Of a stretch of DNA of 64,000 bases, positions 1-10,890 are shown piece after piece. The translations under genes and the position numbers were made by a program. Within the stretch, counting starts at the first letter, position 1. Each line of letters begins with the position of its first letter. Under the pieces are notes generated by a model. It saw only the letters and a program-made list of their open reading frames with translations. It made no database searches and was not told the origin of the DNA. This DNA is from Ptiloglossa arizonensis. Lineage: Eukaryota > Arthropoda > Insecta > Hymenoptera > Colletidae. Location of the stretch: assembly GCF_051014685.1 (NCBI RefSeq), contig NC_135051.1, forward strand, positions 17,193,557 to 17,257,556, given 5' to 3'.

Positions 1-108
1 CAAACACCAGCCATCACAGAACAATGTCAGCCCCAAACTGACTCCCCGATGCACACGATCACGTAGAATTCTAATCACCATTAATTACCATTAATCCGGA
101 CAATCTCG

Positions 109-620
109 ACTCACCGAGAACCGTGTTCTCGAGAAGCCTGGGTCCGAAAAGGAAAGAAAGAAAAAGAAATCACGAAAGCGTCTCGTGGAGTTGCTCGTGT
201 GACGCGGAAACACGGTCGTCGGATGGAGCCAAGAGGAAAAACAGGAACCAACGTGAGCCCGATCGAAGGAACGAGGGTTACATCGGCTAGATGCAGCTTC
301 AATATTGATATGTCGGATTGGTTGGTGCCCGGCGGCGTACGGTGGAGATCAGAGAGCCGAGAGATCCAACCGGCAGTGCCTGAGCTTACAAAGCTCGCAA
401 AGGATCGAGTGAAATTGGGCGAGATATTATTGAACACGCTCGCTCGCCAACTGAGAAGGGACAAGGACGCGGATGCTGCGTTTCGGGTGCAGTTCACTCG
501 CGTCTGAGACACGACTGCGTGCATCGAGCTAACACTCGCGCGCGAAGAGTTTAGCCGCGACTCGCAGCGTTCTCGCATCACCGGATGAGAAGGAACACGC
601 GCGAGTACGTTGCAATCCAC
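109..620 (-). CDS. Candidate exon (coding or 5'UTR) ending at a consensus splice donor
   Basis: The minus strand is open for about 169 codons here, one of the longest open frames in the window. The frame ends exactly at a strong donor: exon sequence TCTCG is followed by GTGAGT at 114-109, and the frame's stop is the TGA inside that donor. This is what an internal or first exon read into its intron looks like. The first in-frame ATG begins at about codon 15. I recognise no domain; the composition is rich in Ser, Arg and Leu, as expected of GC-rich sequence. A competing plus frame (ATG at 223, stop at 507, 95 codons) overlaps, so the frame may be fortuitous and the block a GC-rich first exon that is largely untranslated. 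The exon's partner would lie left of the window edge. Confidence 0.28.
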
Positions 621-726
621 CGACTGTCGTGTTCGTTGAAATTCGTTCAGGAGTAGAGATATTCGTGGCCCCCGAGCGAAGTGGATGGTCTCTGGTGCGC
701 GTACACTGATATCGGAAAAGATATTA

Positions 727-944
727 GCGGGCGACTGTGAAACGTTTCACTTTTTACGTGGACTTTATTTTCGTCGAATCGCTCGCCCGCACTAAACAGA
801 GTCAAAAATACGGAGCACACTATTCGAGAATTCCGTCGTACGGTATAGTAGAACCGTCTCGTGCTCCGAATTGCATCGAGAGGTACTTTCGATGGTGATT
901 GGAGATATTCAGGAATTGAATTAGTAACCTTTTAAGTTACTAAT
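727..944. promoter_or_regulatory. Cluster of inverted repeats upstream of the minus-strand candidate exon
   Basis: Four dyads sit within 220 bp: GCGGGCGA (727-734) with TCGCCCGC (783-790); a perfect 14-bp palindrome GTGAAACGTTTCAC (737-750) nested inside it; CGGAGCAC (811-818) with GTGCTCCG (861-868); and ATTAGTAAC (920-928) with GTTACTAAT (936-944) around a 7-nt loop. They lie just upstream of the putative minus-strand first exon, so a promoter or operator-like role is possible. That role is inference; only the dyads are observed. Confidence 0.3.
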
Positions 945-1156
945 CTTTTGGGTTACTGTGCGGGATTAACTACCGTTTCGTAAGTTTGTAGGATTTTTCA
1001 TCGTACATCTGTGTAAATAAATTTTGTTTGGAAGGAAACTGAACTCCGTTTAGGAAATTTCTTACGCGTCGACTTCTGACGTGCTACCTTCTTTGGTGGC
1101 TGAGTGTGTGATTGTATTTGACGTCGCGTTCGTTCTTTCGAGTTAATTTTGGTGAA

Positions 1157-1590
1157 CTCCTCGGGTCCTTTTTGACCCGTAGCGTGCTCCCAATATACCG
1201 TATTCCTTAAAGTTGTTACAATACTACTTACTGCTTCTGTATTTCCCTAGCCCTATAAGTGTATCGCGGAGCCCTCTGAGCTCCTCGGGTCCTTTTTGAC
1301 CCGTATCGTGCTCACAATATACCGTATTCCTTAAAGTTGTTACAATACCACGAAGTACTCCTGTATTTCCCTAGCCCTCTAAGCTCCTCGGGTCCTTTTT
1401 GACCCGTAGCGTGCTCACAATATACCGTATTCCTTAAAGTTGTTACAATACCACTTACTGCTCATGTATTTCCCTAGCCCTCTGAGCTCCTCGGGTCCTT
1501 TTTGACCCGTAGCGTGCTCACAATACACCGTATTCCTTAAAGTTGTTACAATACCACAGAGTACTTCTGTGTTTCCTCAGCCCTCTAAGT
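1157..1590. repeat. Four-copy tandem array, about 103-124 bp unit, with GGGTC hairpin
   Basis: Units begin at 1157, 1281, 1384 and 1487, giving spacings of 124, 103 and 103. The first unit carries an extra segment of about 21 bp (containing AAGTGTATCGCGG) that also ends the array after the last unit, so the array is bounded by it. Each unit opens with GGGTCCTTTTTGACCC, a 5-bp stem with a short loop, followed by a conserved stretch of about 45 bp. A similar GGGTC-GACCC hairpin occurs alone at 55524. Confidence 0.9.
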
Positions 1591-2388
1591 GTACCACGAA
1601 ATTGATAACACGAGTTCCACACGTTTGGGACATTTCTGATCCAAGTACTTCGACCCTACGATCGTGTAACCCCTTCGAGGTTAATCAATTTGGTCGCGAC
1701 ACGAGGTTCCCGTCGTTGGAAATATTTCGCAAGAGACAGTGGCTACGGCTCGGTTGTTTAGGGGCCGAGAATTACGGGAAGTAACGTGGCTAGGAAATAC
1801 CCCCGGCAGAGATCCAGACTCCGTTATCATCCGTGACGGCGTCATAAGACGCGAAGTTAGCGAGAGGACGGAGATAATACCGAAGGGAGTAAGTCGTAGT
1901 TTACACGTGAAATCCAACCCGTATGCCGACGTAATCGAAATGAGACGGGGACCCCCATGTACCCCATGGACAGGATTGATGGACAGCCGGTGGTCCGTGA
2001 CGTGACCACCTGACATTCTTGTCCGATCGGGCTGACATGCCCCAGGGATCATGCATGCGAGTTTCGTGCTCGCGTAGCAAAACGTCTACTCCGATTTTCC
2101 ACCACCTACCTATCCAACTGCAGATCCGAATCTACGAGCTGAAATTGCGTCTCGTGGCCCCGTAGCTGTGCCACTCGTAGCTCCCTAACCGTAGATCCCG
2201 AGCGTCTTGTTAATTGTAATTCTAATTCAGGGTAATTCGGAAAGGCGGGCAACCTTCGAGCGACCCTAACCGAGTCGAGGAACTTGGCGAAGTTCAACGT
2301 CCGTATCGGTTCTTGTATTTATGAGTTAATGCACGACCGGTCGGTTAAGTACTTGTAAAGTACTTGTCTCGGTGCAGTTGCAACCGTC
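1591..2388. other. Unique block without recognisable gene
   Basis: Moderately GC-rich, non-repetitive sequence. Overlapping frames are open on both strands (about 88 codons plus, 123 codons minus near 1681-2052) and none has a recognisable motif. I see no convincing splice-site pair for either frame, so I treat them as compositional. Confidence 0.5.
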
Positions 2389-2691
2389 ATGAACACTGTT
2401 TCGGTGGAACTATTTACGGTCGTGTGCAGGTCCACGTTAGTGTCTCGCGAGATTTTATGTATACATAGTATGTTCGGTGCTGTGCGGCAGGTATACGGTC
2501 AGCTTCCTGCGGCTAATTAGTAAAGTGAGAATCGTTGCGACGGAACACTCGTTTGGCTGTTCAAACTCCCGTTGCGTGAATTTCGTTTCATTATTTTACA
2601 GATGGTGGACATGAGGATTGATTACCTGGTTGTAGATTTATCGATGCTTGATCTGAACAATGAATGGTCGAACTTGCAGAGACGTTGTTAG
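2389..2691 (+). CDS. Candidate two-exon small ORF (63 codons)
   Basis: Exon 1 runs from ATG at 2389 to CGG CAG at 2490 (34 codons). The proposed intron is 2491-2601 (111 nt), starting GTATAC and ending in a pyrimidine-rich ATTATTTTACAG. Exon 2 continues in phase 0 from ATG GTG GAC at 2602 to TAG at 2689-2691 (29 codons plus stop). The frame is open back to a TAA at 2356-2358. Exon 2 encodes an acidic, leucine-rich stretch (DYLVVDLSMLDLNNEW). There is no signal peptide or known domain. The acceptor is good and the donor mediocre. A terminal exon of a larger gene is an alternative, and chance is quite possible at this length. Confidence 0.28.
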
Positions 2692-2930
2692 ACGTCTTTA
2701 CGAGGAAACGTGAGGTGTTAAGGAAAATTTCCTCGATGATCTTTATGGGAATTATTTTCTTTTTCCAGTCGAACTTATTATACAGTGCAAGGTTAAGTTG
2801 TATCAGGACGGAGTTGTATTGATACTAAATGTTCGAAAAGAGAAACAAGCGAAAGGTGTGAATCTCAAAACTCATCTTCCGATATTTCGGATAACGAAAT
2901 TAAACTTATTCGACGTTTAATTTACATTAT

Positions 2931-3198
2931 CACCTCTTCCAAAGAAAAAAAAAGAAATCTCCACACAAAGTCACATTCAAACCTCGTTTCTTTTCCCTTC
3001 ACCATTAGTCACACCCAACCATATTAATAAGCAAAAATTCGGAGCACTCTTATTTACAATTACTACCCCTTCCAAAAAAAAAAGAAATCCCCACACAAAG
3101 TCACATTCAAACCTCGTTTATTTTCCCTTCACCATTAGTCACACCCTACCATATTAATAAGCAAAAATTCGGAGCACTTTCATTTGCAATTACCACCT
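2931..3198. repeat. Two-copy tandem repeat, about 130 bp
   Basis: Two adjacent copies share a run of A (AAAAAAAAAGAAATC), then ACACAAAGTCACATTC, then an ATTAATAAGCAAAAATTCGG segment, with only scattered substitutions. The copies meet near 3060. Confidence 0.85.
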
Positions 3199-3868
3199 CT
3201 TCCCCCACTTATTCTCACCCACTCTCGCGCACAGGTGATGGCACAGCCTTAAGAAACCACGACACAAGGTCACCGTTCGCATATCCGCGAACCTCCGGTA
3301 CGCCCCTCGAAAGAGATAACATCTTCTCGCCTTTTCACGGGGAATTAGCATTTTCCTGCGCCGCGTGCCACGCTTTTTGCTAGCTCGCACGCTCGCCGGG
3401 CGAAGACGGGCCGCTTGACACGGGGATCCACCGCCACACTTCGCGCGCACGCTTGCTCGTTCACACGTGCCGAGCAATTTTCCCATAACGCGAGAAACAC
3501 GCGGCCGAGCAGAACGACGAAAGGGAAGGGGTTAGGGAGGCGCGAGCGCTCGTCGCGTGATTTCGCTCGCGCTAGGCGGGCTACGGGCACGGGCGATACT
3601 TTCGTCACGGCTCGGGCGTTCCGTTTACACGGAAATGCACGCGTGGGCGAGCGTGGAGCGAGCGTGGAGCGAGCGTGGAGCGCGCGTCGGGTCCGTTTGC
3701 AAATCAGCAAACCGTGCGGAATGTCGGGGCGACGTAACGTCACACGCAGCGCGTACAGCGAAAATTGAACCCGCGCCTCGCGAAATCGAACCCGGAACAC
3801 CGCTCTACCACCGACCAAACCCTACGCGGAACCAACGGAACCAACGGAACACGCCCCGTTGTTAAATC
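3199..3868. other. CpG-rich unique block with an 11-bp minisatellite
   Basis: This is a GC- and CpG-rich stretch in which frames on both strands stay open (up to about 157 codons minus, 117 plus), a composition effect. A perfect 11-bp unit GCGAGCGTGGA repeats three times at 3647-3679. It could be a promoter or CpG island but no exon is supported. Confidence 0.5.
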
Positions 3869-4720
3869 CTTCGTTTCGACGCCCTGAAATTATTTTATTC
3901 GACGATCGGGAATATTTCAGCGAGCCCTCGTCACGACGAGATATCTCGCGAAAGCAAATACAATGCGTAATTTGTGAACGAAAATGAATAAGATTTTCGG
4001 AGAAATTCTCTAACGTTGTGCGTTAAGTATTGCACTTTGTTTTCAAAGGTTTCGTGAAAAATGAAAATAAAGGAATTCTTTTGGAAAATATTGAATTTTA
4101 TTTACGAGTTTTGTTTCCCCTTCCAGTGTTGGTAAAACGTTTTATAGACGGATTCTTTGCAACAAATCTTTCGTTTCGACGACATGGAATTATTTTATTC
4201 GACGATCGGAAATATTTCAGCGAGTCCTCGTGGAAGAGATATCTCGCAAAAGTGAAGCGTTGCACCGATGATACAATGCGTAATTTGTGAATGAAAATGA
4301 ATAAGGTTTCTGGAGAAATTTTAACGTTACATTATGCACTGCACCTTGTTTTCAAAGCTTTCGTAAAGAATGAAAAGAAAGGAATTGTTTTTGAAAATAT
4401 TGAATTTTATTTGTTAGTTTTGTTTCCCCTTCCAGCGTTGGTAAAACGTTTTATGAACGAATTCTTTGCAACAAATCTTTCGTTTCGACGACATGGAATT
4501 ATTTTATTCGAAATAAAAAAATTCTTTTCGAAAATATTGAATTTTATTTGCAAGTTTTGTTTCCCCTTTCATCGTTGATAAAACGTTTTATAAACGGATT
4601 CTTCGCGCCAAATCTTTCGTTTCGACTACATAAAATTATTTTATTCGAAATAAAGGAATTCTTTTCGAAAATATAGAATTCTATTTCTAAGTTTTATTTC
4701 CCCTTTCCACCTATTCCAAG
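3869..4720. repeat. Diverged tandem array with 135- to 300-bp periods
   Basis: The phrase AAATCTTTCGTTTCGAC plus GAATTATTTTATTCGA recurs near 3869, 4168, 4475 and 4610. Between copies there is a shared TTTTCGAAAATATTGAATTT and TTTTGTTTCCCCTT segment. The first two intervals are about 300 bp and the last about 135 bp, so the last unit has lost half of the repeat. Confidence 0.8.
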
Positions 4721-5336
4721 ATATCTTATAATCAGATTGAATCGATTCGATCGAGACTGTACGATATCAGAACCGATAATCACCCAGAATACTCCACCAA
4801 AAGAATTCGTTAACAGTGATAAAAAAATTCTAATCTTAGAAAATTCAAGCGTAAAGCAACAAAACCGTAAAAACCTCCAGCGTGGACTCGATAGCTCGCG
4901 ACGTCGTTACTTTTCGATTATTTGTACCTCGTTAAAAAAATTGCAGCGCGTATTATACACCGTTCTCTGCTCAACCAATCACCCTGTATTCGCAACAGAT
5001 AATTTCGGTTGAAAATAAACTAATGTAATTTACATGGTGTCCTCTTTCGGCCGTAACGATTCGAAATTGAGCTTTTCGTACAAAGTTGAATTTTCATTTG
5101 TCCCGGATAAATCCAGTCGAGTTCTTGTTTATCCCGGGTTAAATTAAAAAATGATAATGTACATTTTCCATCGAATCTTTCACGGTATCTTTCGTTCGCG
5201 CGCGAAACGATTCTTGCTCGCGATAATCGTCGACCGTTTAAAGAAACGTTGAACACGGATGACGATCGTGAAGAAAAAAAGACGTTCGAGTCGCCCACAA
5301 GTGTACCGTTAATCAAACCTGTATTTCCCGTTTCAG
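4721..5336. other. AT-rich unique sequence, nothing recognised
   Basis: No repeat, RNA gene or supported exon seen. The overlapping 91-codon plus ORF at 4737-5012 lacks splice or promoter support. Confidence 0.5.
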
Positions 5337-5403
5337 ATGTTACAGAGGCGGAAGCGAATTTAGCGTTATCGCCGCTTATAGCTCCATTTACGTACAAACA
5401 CGC
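5337..5403 (+). CDS. Candidate 67-bp internal exon
   Basis: The segment is preceded by an excellent acceptor (GTATTTCCCGTTTCAG ending at 5336) and followed by the donor GTAAGT at 5404. Two of three frames are open throughout: one reads CYRGGSEFSVIAAYSSIYV and the other VTEAEANLALSPLIAPFTY. Which, if either, is used cannot be decided without partner exons. Neither neighbour exon was found. The minus strand is also open here (125 codons, 5020-5397) with no motif. Confidence 0.22.
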
Positions 5404-6094
5404 GTAAGTGCTTGTACGTGCGTATCCGCAGATGTGACCTCGGTCCCTGTGGAATTCTAGAGATGGTCAATGTATATCCACGTACATATATATACACGGG
5501 TTGGGGCACCTATGAACGAGCATGCATCTGTGAAACTGGACGCTGGTGTTTACTCTGTTCGGTGCAACCCGTGCATTAGATACAGTTTACAGAGGAAAAA
5601 ATTAATATAGCTACGATCAATACGGTCCGGTTATCTCGTGCAGGCGGAGAGACGCGTTCGTTTACTCGCGGAATCGCGAATTGGAAAAATTGTCCGATAC
5701 GGATCGAGTCGGGCGAGTATAAATAATTAAGGACGCGTATAGTAGCGCAATTTATGAAAATACACAGATAGAGAGAGAAAGAGAGAGAGAGAGGGATGCA
5801 ACACGGTGAATTATTTCCGGTGGAATTAAATTTAGCACATCTTTGAAGTGCGCGCGCTTATTCCAACAACCGTGAGGTTGGACGAGGTTTGAATTACTCG
5901 AATATTCAAAACGAGGCATTCTAAAATTACTATTTAAACGAGTCTCGATGAGGAGAGTGTGTAAACGTTCTTGAATCCCGATCCGATCGTTCGTGTATCA
6001 ACAATGAAACGGACCTCTCGAGATATTTACTAGTGGCGACGAGGAACGTGTGATTTTTAGTTCAATTGAAATATTTGTATGTTGAAGACACGGT
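5404..6094. repeat. Unique AT-rich stretch with a (GA)n microsatellite at about 5768-5795
   Basis: It contains a GA dinucleotide run interrupted by single A insertions, plus a short TA-rich tract near 5487. No gene is supported. Confidence 0.6.
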
Positions 6095-6169
6095 GTAATG
6101 TGTAATCGGGTAATGTATAATTGTGTAATGTGTAATCGTGTAATGTATAATTGTGTAATGTATAATCGT
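6095..6169. repeat. 15-bp tandem repeat, five copies
   Basis: Units GTAATGTGTAATCGG, GTAATGTATAATTGT and variants tile exactly every 15 bp from 6095 to 6169, running directly into the 27-bp array that follows. Confidence 0.93.
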
Positions 6170-6408
6170 ATACCTGTACTGATATACACTAATCGTATAC
6201 CTGTCCTGATACACACTTATCGTATACCTGTACTGATACACACTTATCGTATACCTGCACTGATACACACTTATCGTATACCTGTACTGATATACACTAA
6301 TCGTATACCTGTACTTATATACAATAATCGTATACCTGTACTGATGCACACTAATCGTATACCTGTACTGATGCACACTAATCGTATACCTATACTGATA
6401 TAGATTAT
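6166..6408. repeat. 27-bp tandem repeat, nine copies
   Basis: Units beginning TCGTATACCTGTACTGATA occur exactly every 27 bp at 6166, 6193, 6220, 6247, 6274, 6301, 6328, 6355 and 6382. The period is a multiple of three, so open frames appear on both strands with a nine-residue repeat. This is a repeat artefact rather than evidence of protein. Confidence 0.95.
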
Positions 6409-6512
6409 TATTATATTAGTGTATTATTCGCTGTGACAACGATTCGAATAAGTTAGGGTTTCATCTCGATTTATTTGGGTATCGTAAAAGTAACATTCAT
6501 ACTGTTTATTAT

Positions 6513-6900
6513 GGTCTGATAGAAAATATCTCTTTTTTGCGAAATATTCCGAAAATAGTACCTAGTCACTGTTAGTGGCACTGAGAGAGGATAACCTAGA
6601 CAAACTGACGGGTACAATTATCCACGACGAAACGCAAAAAGGGAATTTGTGTTTCCAAAAACCGGAAAAACGTATTGGAAACACATTAGCCAAAACTAAC
6701 ATCCATATCGTTTCGTATTATAGAAAATATTTCCTTTTGAAAAAAAAATTCCTAAAATAGTAGCTAGTCACGCTGCTAGTGGCACTGAGAGGGCATACCC
6801 TAAACAAATTGACATGTTCGACTATCCACAAACAGGCTGAAAGGGAATTTATGTTTCCCTTTGCAAAAAACGCAAGAAAATGTTGTATTTTATAAATTCC
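6513..6900. repeat. Two diverged tandem copies, about 200 bp
   Basis: Both copies carry GAAAATAT, then TCC(G/T)AAAATAGTA, then a CTAGTCAC..GTTAGTGGCACTGAGAG core, then TATCCACGA/AAACAG and AAAGGGAATTT. The boundary is near 6716. Confidence 0.75.
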
Positions 6901-6949
6901 AAAAAAAAAAACCAATACGTAGATATCTTAATATAATAAATCAATGTTT

Positions 6950-7440
6950 CATTTATCATTCTCAATGAACTTCCATCCTAGTGAATTTTGTATACATTCT
7001 TACTTTATGAAAGCAATGCTTAGTTATCTTAATAGATCGTTGTCTTGTTCATCCTTCACGATGAACCAAACAATTGTTTTATTTATTTGTGTCACAAATC
7101 CTAAAGAAGCAATAAGTATCTTTTACTTATTTATGTCTTACAAATCCTACAGAAGCAATAAGTATCTTGATAGATCGTTGTTTCGTTGATCCTTCACGAC
7201 GAACCAAACAATTGTTTTATTTATTTGTGTCTTACAAATCCTAAAGAAGCAATAAGTATCTTGATAGATCGTTGTTTCGTTGATCTTTCGCGATGAATTT
7301 GCAATCTACTAATCCTTTCGTTCGTGTTTATTCTAAGTCCTAAAGAAGCACTAAACAAGTATCCAATAGATCGATGTTTCGTTCATCATTCGTGATGAAC
7401 TTGCATCCTAACAATGTTTTTATTGATGTTTTATCTTACG
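6950..7440. repeat. Four-copy tandem array, 94- to 138-bp spacing
   Basis: The marker ATAGATCGTTG recurs at 7032, 7170, 7264 and (as ATAGATCGATG) 7376. Each is followed by a TTC(A/G)CGATGAAC phrase and an AAATCCTAAAGAAGCAATAA phrase. Confidence 0.85.
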
Positions 7441-7556
7441 AATCCCAGAAAAACAATATCGTAGCTGTATCTTAACCCTTTGGACTCGAGAAGAGACCCT
7501 CAGTATCTTAATTCAGTGTACTATATTTCCGACCTGAGAAAACTTCATAATTTAAA

Positions 7557-8082
7557 ATTCAAATTGGAATTTAAATATTACGTTTTCGTAGAATGTAAAC
7601 GTACGTATACGAAGTGTACAAAAATGTTCCATTCCAGATGAATTTTACAACTCAAAGGACTTTTTCGAGGCGTTGGTTACCAATAGCAAAGAAGCATCGA
7701 GTGCAAAGGGTTAATAGATCTATATTCCACCCATAGAGGATGAACTTCCAAACGAATAATTTTTTCCTCGTAATCACGAGGTACTTCCAAACAAATAATT
7801 CTCCTATTCGTTTCGATTCTACATTTAGAATTCAAATTGGAATTTAAACATTACGTTTTCGTAGAATGTAAACGTACGTATGCTAAGTGTACAAAAATGT
7901 TCCATTTCAGATGAATTTTACGACTCAAAGGATTTTTTCGAGACGTCGATTACCAGTAGCAAAGGGTTAATAGATCTATACTCCACCCATAGAGGATGAA
8001 CTTCCAAACGAATAATTTTTTCCACGTAATCGCGAGGTACTCCCAAACAAATAATTCTCTTGTTCGTTTCGATTCTACGGTA
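7557..8082. repeat. Tandem duplication, 273-bp unit
   Basis: ATTCAAATTGGAATTTAAA starts copies at 7557 and 7830. They are very similar through CCACCCATAGAGGATGAAC to GTTTCGATTCTAC. The first copy contains an extra segment of about 20 bp (AAGCATCGAGTGCAAAG) near its middle. Confidence 0.92.
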
Positions 8083-9030
8083 CGTGGCATTGGTCGTTGA
8101 GCCTTTTTAGTCGGCGAGTAATTGGCGATTTCCATTGGAAACTGGCACACACTTTGCGCCTCGAGTCAGGAAGGGCAGCGGACCATGGATCCATGGCAAT
8201 GCGTCATCGAGCGGCCAAACACCCCATCGCCCACTCGAATCCACAGTTCCCATCCGTAGGCCGACACAACACACCGCACGTACAATTCGTCCCTGCCGTC
8301 GGCTGTCAACGTAATTACACGTACGGGGACCATTAGACCAACGCGCGACGCTTACAAACGACTCAAACCACCTACGAAATCGTCACTTTGTTCCGCAGTT
8401 AAATCATGCCAAACTCGAACCAACGTGCGTGCAGATGCATCGTCCATGCGCCTCCGCCTCGTTCCCAATTGCTCGGCTACTATACGCGAACGTCACCGTC
8501 GACATTAATCCTCTACCATCGATGGAATCGCCCATTGGAAGTTGCACAGACGTGTTCCACTCCGAACGAGAGTTTTGATCGTCGAGTAGGTCGACGTGTA
8601 TCGCTTCAAAGTGACGCAATAACGAGTTGCTACTGTGCACGACTGACAAGAAGTCCTGTGGAAGCTACGCGGCTCCAATTGGTCGGAATTCAAGGGACAC
8701 GCTTACGTAAGGTATTATTGGTTAGAATGGCAAAATCGACTACTATTGTAAAGTGAATTCGTTCGGTTAAATTTAACTAAGTTCACGTTCGTATTTTTAT
8801 TTCTTTTTTTTTTAACCTTTGTCAAAGTGATTATGTATTTTGTTCCTTGGCTAGTATCATTTGTGACTTAATCTGTTGTAAGTGATTGTATTTGTTTTTT
8901 GGCTCGTATCTTTCGCGAAAATATCTTTTTGTTTCTTGATTTCGTCATAATGGGTTTTTTTTTGTTAATTATCTCGAACGAAAGAAATTTAGGTTCAATT
9001 GGTCAGAGTGTAAGGAACACTTGGCTGTGG
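8083..9030. other. Unique block, GC-richer to about 8760, then T-rich
   Basis: Overlapping open frames on both strands (about 116 codons plus at 8406-8756, 81 minus) have no recognisable domain. No good splice pair was found. From 8770 the sequence is T-rich with poly-T runs. Confidence 0.45.
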
Positions 9031-9367
9031 AATATTATTAATAGTAATTGGGAGTGAGGAAGAATGTAGATGAGACGTATCGAGATCGAATAGGATAGTG
9101 CAAAGTCTTTGGTGACGTTTCGTAGGACTTCTTTCAAACTGTGCACAGTACAATCTGTGTACTGACACTGAAAAACTGTTAAATCCAGTATTTTCGACTG
9201 TAGAATATTATTAATACACATAGTAATTGGGAGTGACGAAGAATGTAGATGAAACGTATCGAGATAGAATAGGACACTGCAAAGTCCTTGGTGACGTTTC
9301 GTAGGACTTCTTTGGACCTGTGCACAGTACAATCTGTGTACTGACACTGAAAAACTGTTAAATCCAT
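9031..9367. repeat. Tandem duplication of 173 bp with exon-like minus strand
   Basis: Copies start with AATATTATTAATA at 9031 and 9204. On the minus strand each begins with an acceptor-like TTAACAGTTTTTCAG followed by an open frame (CQYTDCTVH..KEVLRNVTKDFA). Codon comparison between copies shows more replacement than silent changes, so there is no sign of protein-level constraint. I treat it as a repeat, with a duplicated exon as a minority possibility. Confidence 0.85.
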
Positions 9368-10445
9368 TCCGGGAAATTTCTCGAAGGAAACGAGACTACG
9401 AAAGAAACGTTGTCGAACCTTAGCATCGTGTTTGGTGGAGGATAGCTATTTGAGTATTAAGATTGAGAAATCTGTGGCCGATCTGCGTAGAAAAATCGAT
9501 AGAACAGTCGTCTGGCAGACGAAAGATCTGGCTTCGAGTCAGATCGATTCTACTTCCCTCTGTATTTTCGTCGGGAGATAATGGTTCTGTCTGTGAATAT
9601 TCTCAAGTTAGTTGTTATTAGCGTTGATGACAAGTCGACTTTGAAGAAGACAAATGGAAAGAGGAAATAGATGAACTTTGGTTCACTCGTGCAGAGTATA
9701 TAGAAAGAGACGAAACACAAATTCGTTATAAGTATCTCACTCGAATAAATAAACGAATACTTCTTCCGTCAAACTTAAAATCGAACTTACATTTTTACCA
9801 GTTCAATCTCTTCTAACGACGGTGGCGCCACTATCGATTGAGGTTAAGTTTCGAAATAGCGATTCATACTTTATCTTCTCATATTTCGTTTCTCATGGAA
9901 CAAATGTTTACCCCGTGCGTAGAACAAATATTTTTCCAATAAAGATACACAAAATAATCAGATAAATTAATTACGTAATCTACGTAATTGTTTTTCGAAA
10001 TACAAGAGTAGAAGTTTACCGAAAGTTTGTTGATTCGATCTCTCATCGAAGATCATTCATAACGTTCTTCGCCGCGCTATTAATTTGTCGATGAAGACGT
10101 AACGAGCACAAGTTACGCACGCGTATCGCTGGAACAGTTCACAGCATCGATACGGCCGAACAATCCATTTCCATGGCGTGGAACACTTCCTGTGTTTCAA
10201 TGGAAGCAACTGGAGATGAATTTACCGATCAACGGTTGAAAGTTTATACAACGGCTTGCGCCTGACAGAAACATTTTCTAAGAGCGGTTCTCGTGAATTT
10301 CCTTGAAAATGGGTTTCCCGTCCGGTGGCTCGAAAGTATTATGTGTACCGCGAGCATATTATTCACTGCGCTATCACGTTGCAAGGGTGAACATTTCTAC
10401 GTGCACGAAGTTGAATATCCCGCGGGAAAAACGTTCACCGAATGC
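9368..10445. other. Unique sequence, nothing recognised
   Basis: No gene, RNA or repeat is supported. A partial tRNA-like fold at 9494-9549 was considered and rejected. Confidence 0.5.
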
Positions 10446-10890
10446 AGATCTTTAATTACAGCTTAACTATTTAATAGAGCCATCTCGAGGGGGATAGCTT
10501 AGAATAATTTTCATTCTTCCATTTCTACACCTTTCTTACTCGTTTGATAAATTACACGTGGTATACAATGTGGATAAATATCTTGTAAAAAGTTTTTCAC
10601 AGAATCTAGATTTTTTAATTATCGTTTATCTATTTAAAAGAACACTCAAAGGAGAGTAAGTTTAAATGATTTTCATTATTCTTTTCTTACGTCTTCCATA
10701 TTTATTTAACATATTACGTATGAATTGTAACGAGGATGGATATCCAGTAAAAATACGTTCGTGAAATTCAGATCTTAAATTATCATTTATCTAATTAATA
10801 GAGACACTTTGAGGAGAGTAGTACGAAATGGTTTTCATTCTCCTCTTCCTACGCCTTCCACATTCACTTAACACATTACGTTCGAGTCAC
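10446..10890. repeat. Three-copy tandem array, 162-bp period
   Basis: Units begin with AGATCT/AGATTT at 10446, 10608 and 10770, each followed by TTAATTA, TATTTAATAGA, a GAGGGGGATAG-like phrase and TTTTCATT. Both intervals are 162 bp. Confidence 0.88.

Noticed and set aside
3345..3818. 157-codon minus ORF in the CpG-rich block
   Set aside because: Competing frames on both strands, very arginine-rich translation and no splice or start context.
6062..6403. ORFs of about 100 codons on both strands with a nine-residue repeat
   Set aside because: They are produced by 27-bp and 15-bp repeats on both strands equally.
7634..7732. Acceptor-like CATTCCAG followed by ATG and a 32-codon frame, repeated at about 7907
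   Set aside because: Part of the 273-bp duplication; the second copy stops early and changes are not biased to silent sites.
9494..9549. tRNA-like fold (AATCGAT/ATCGATT ends, CTTCGAG loop, GTCT/AGAC hairpin)
   Set aside because: There is no D-arm, the anticodon loop would be 3 nt, and the total length is 56 nt.
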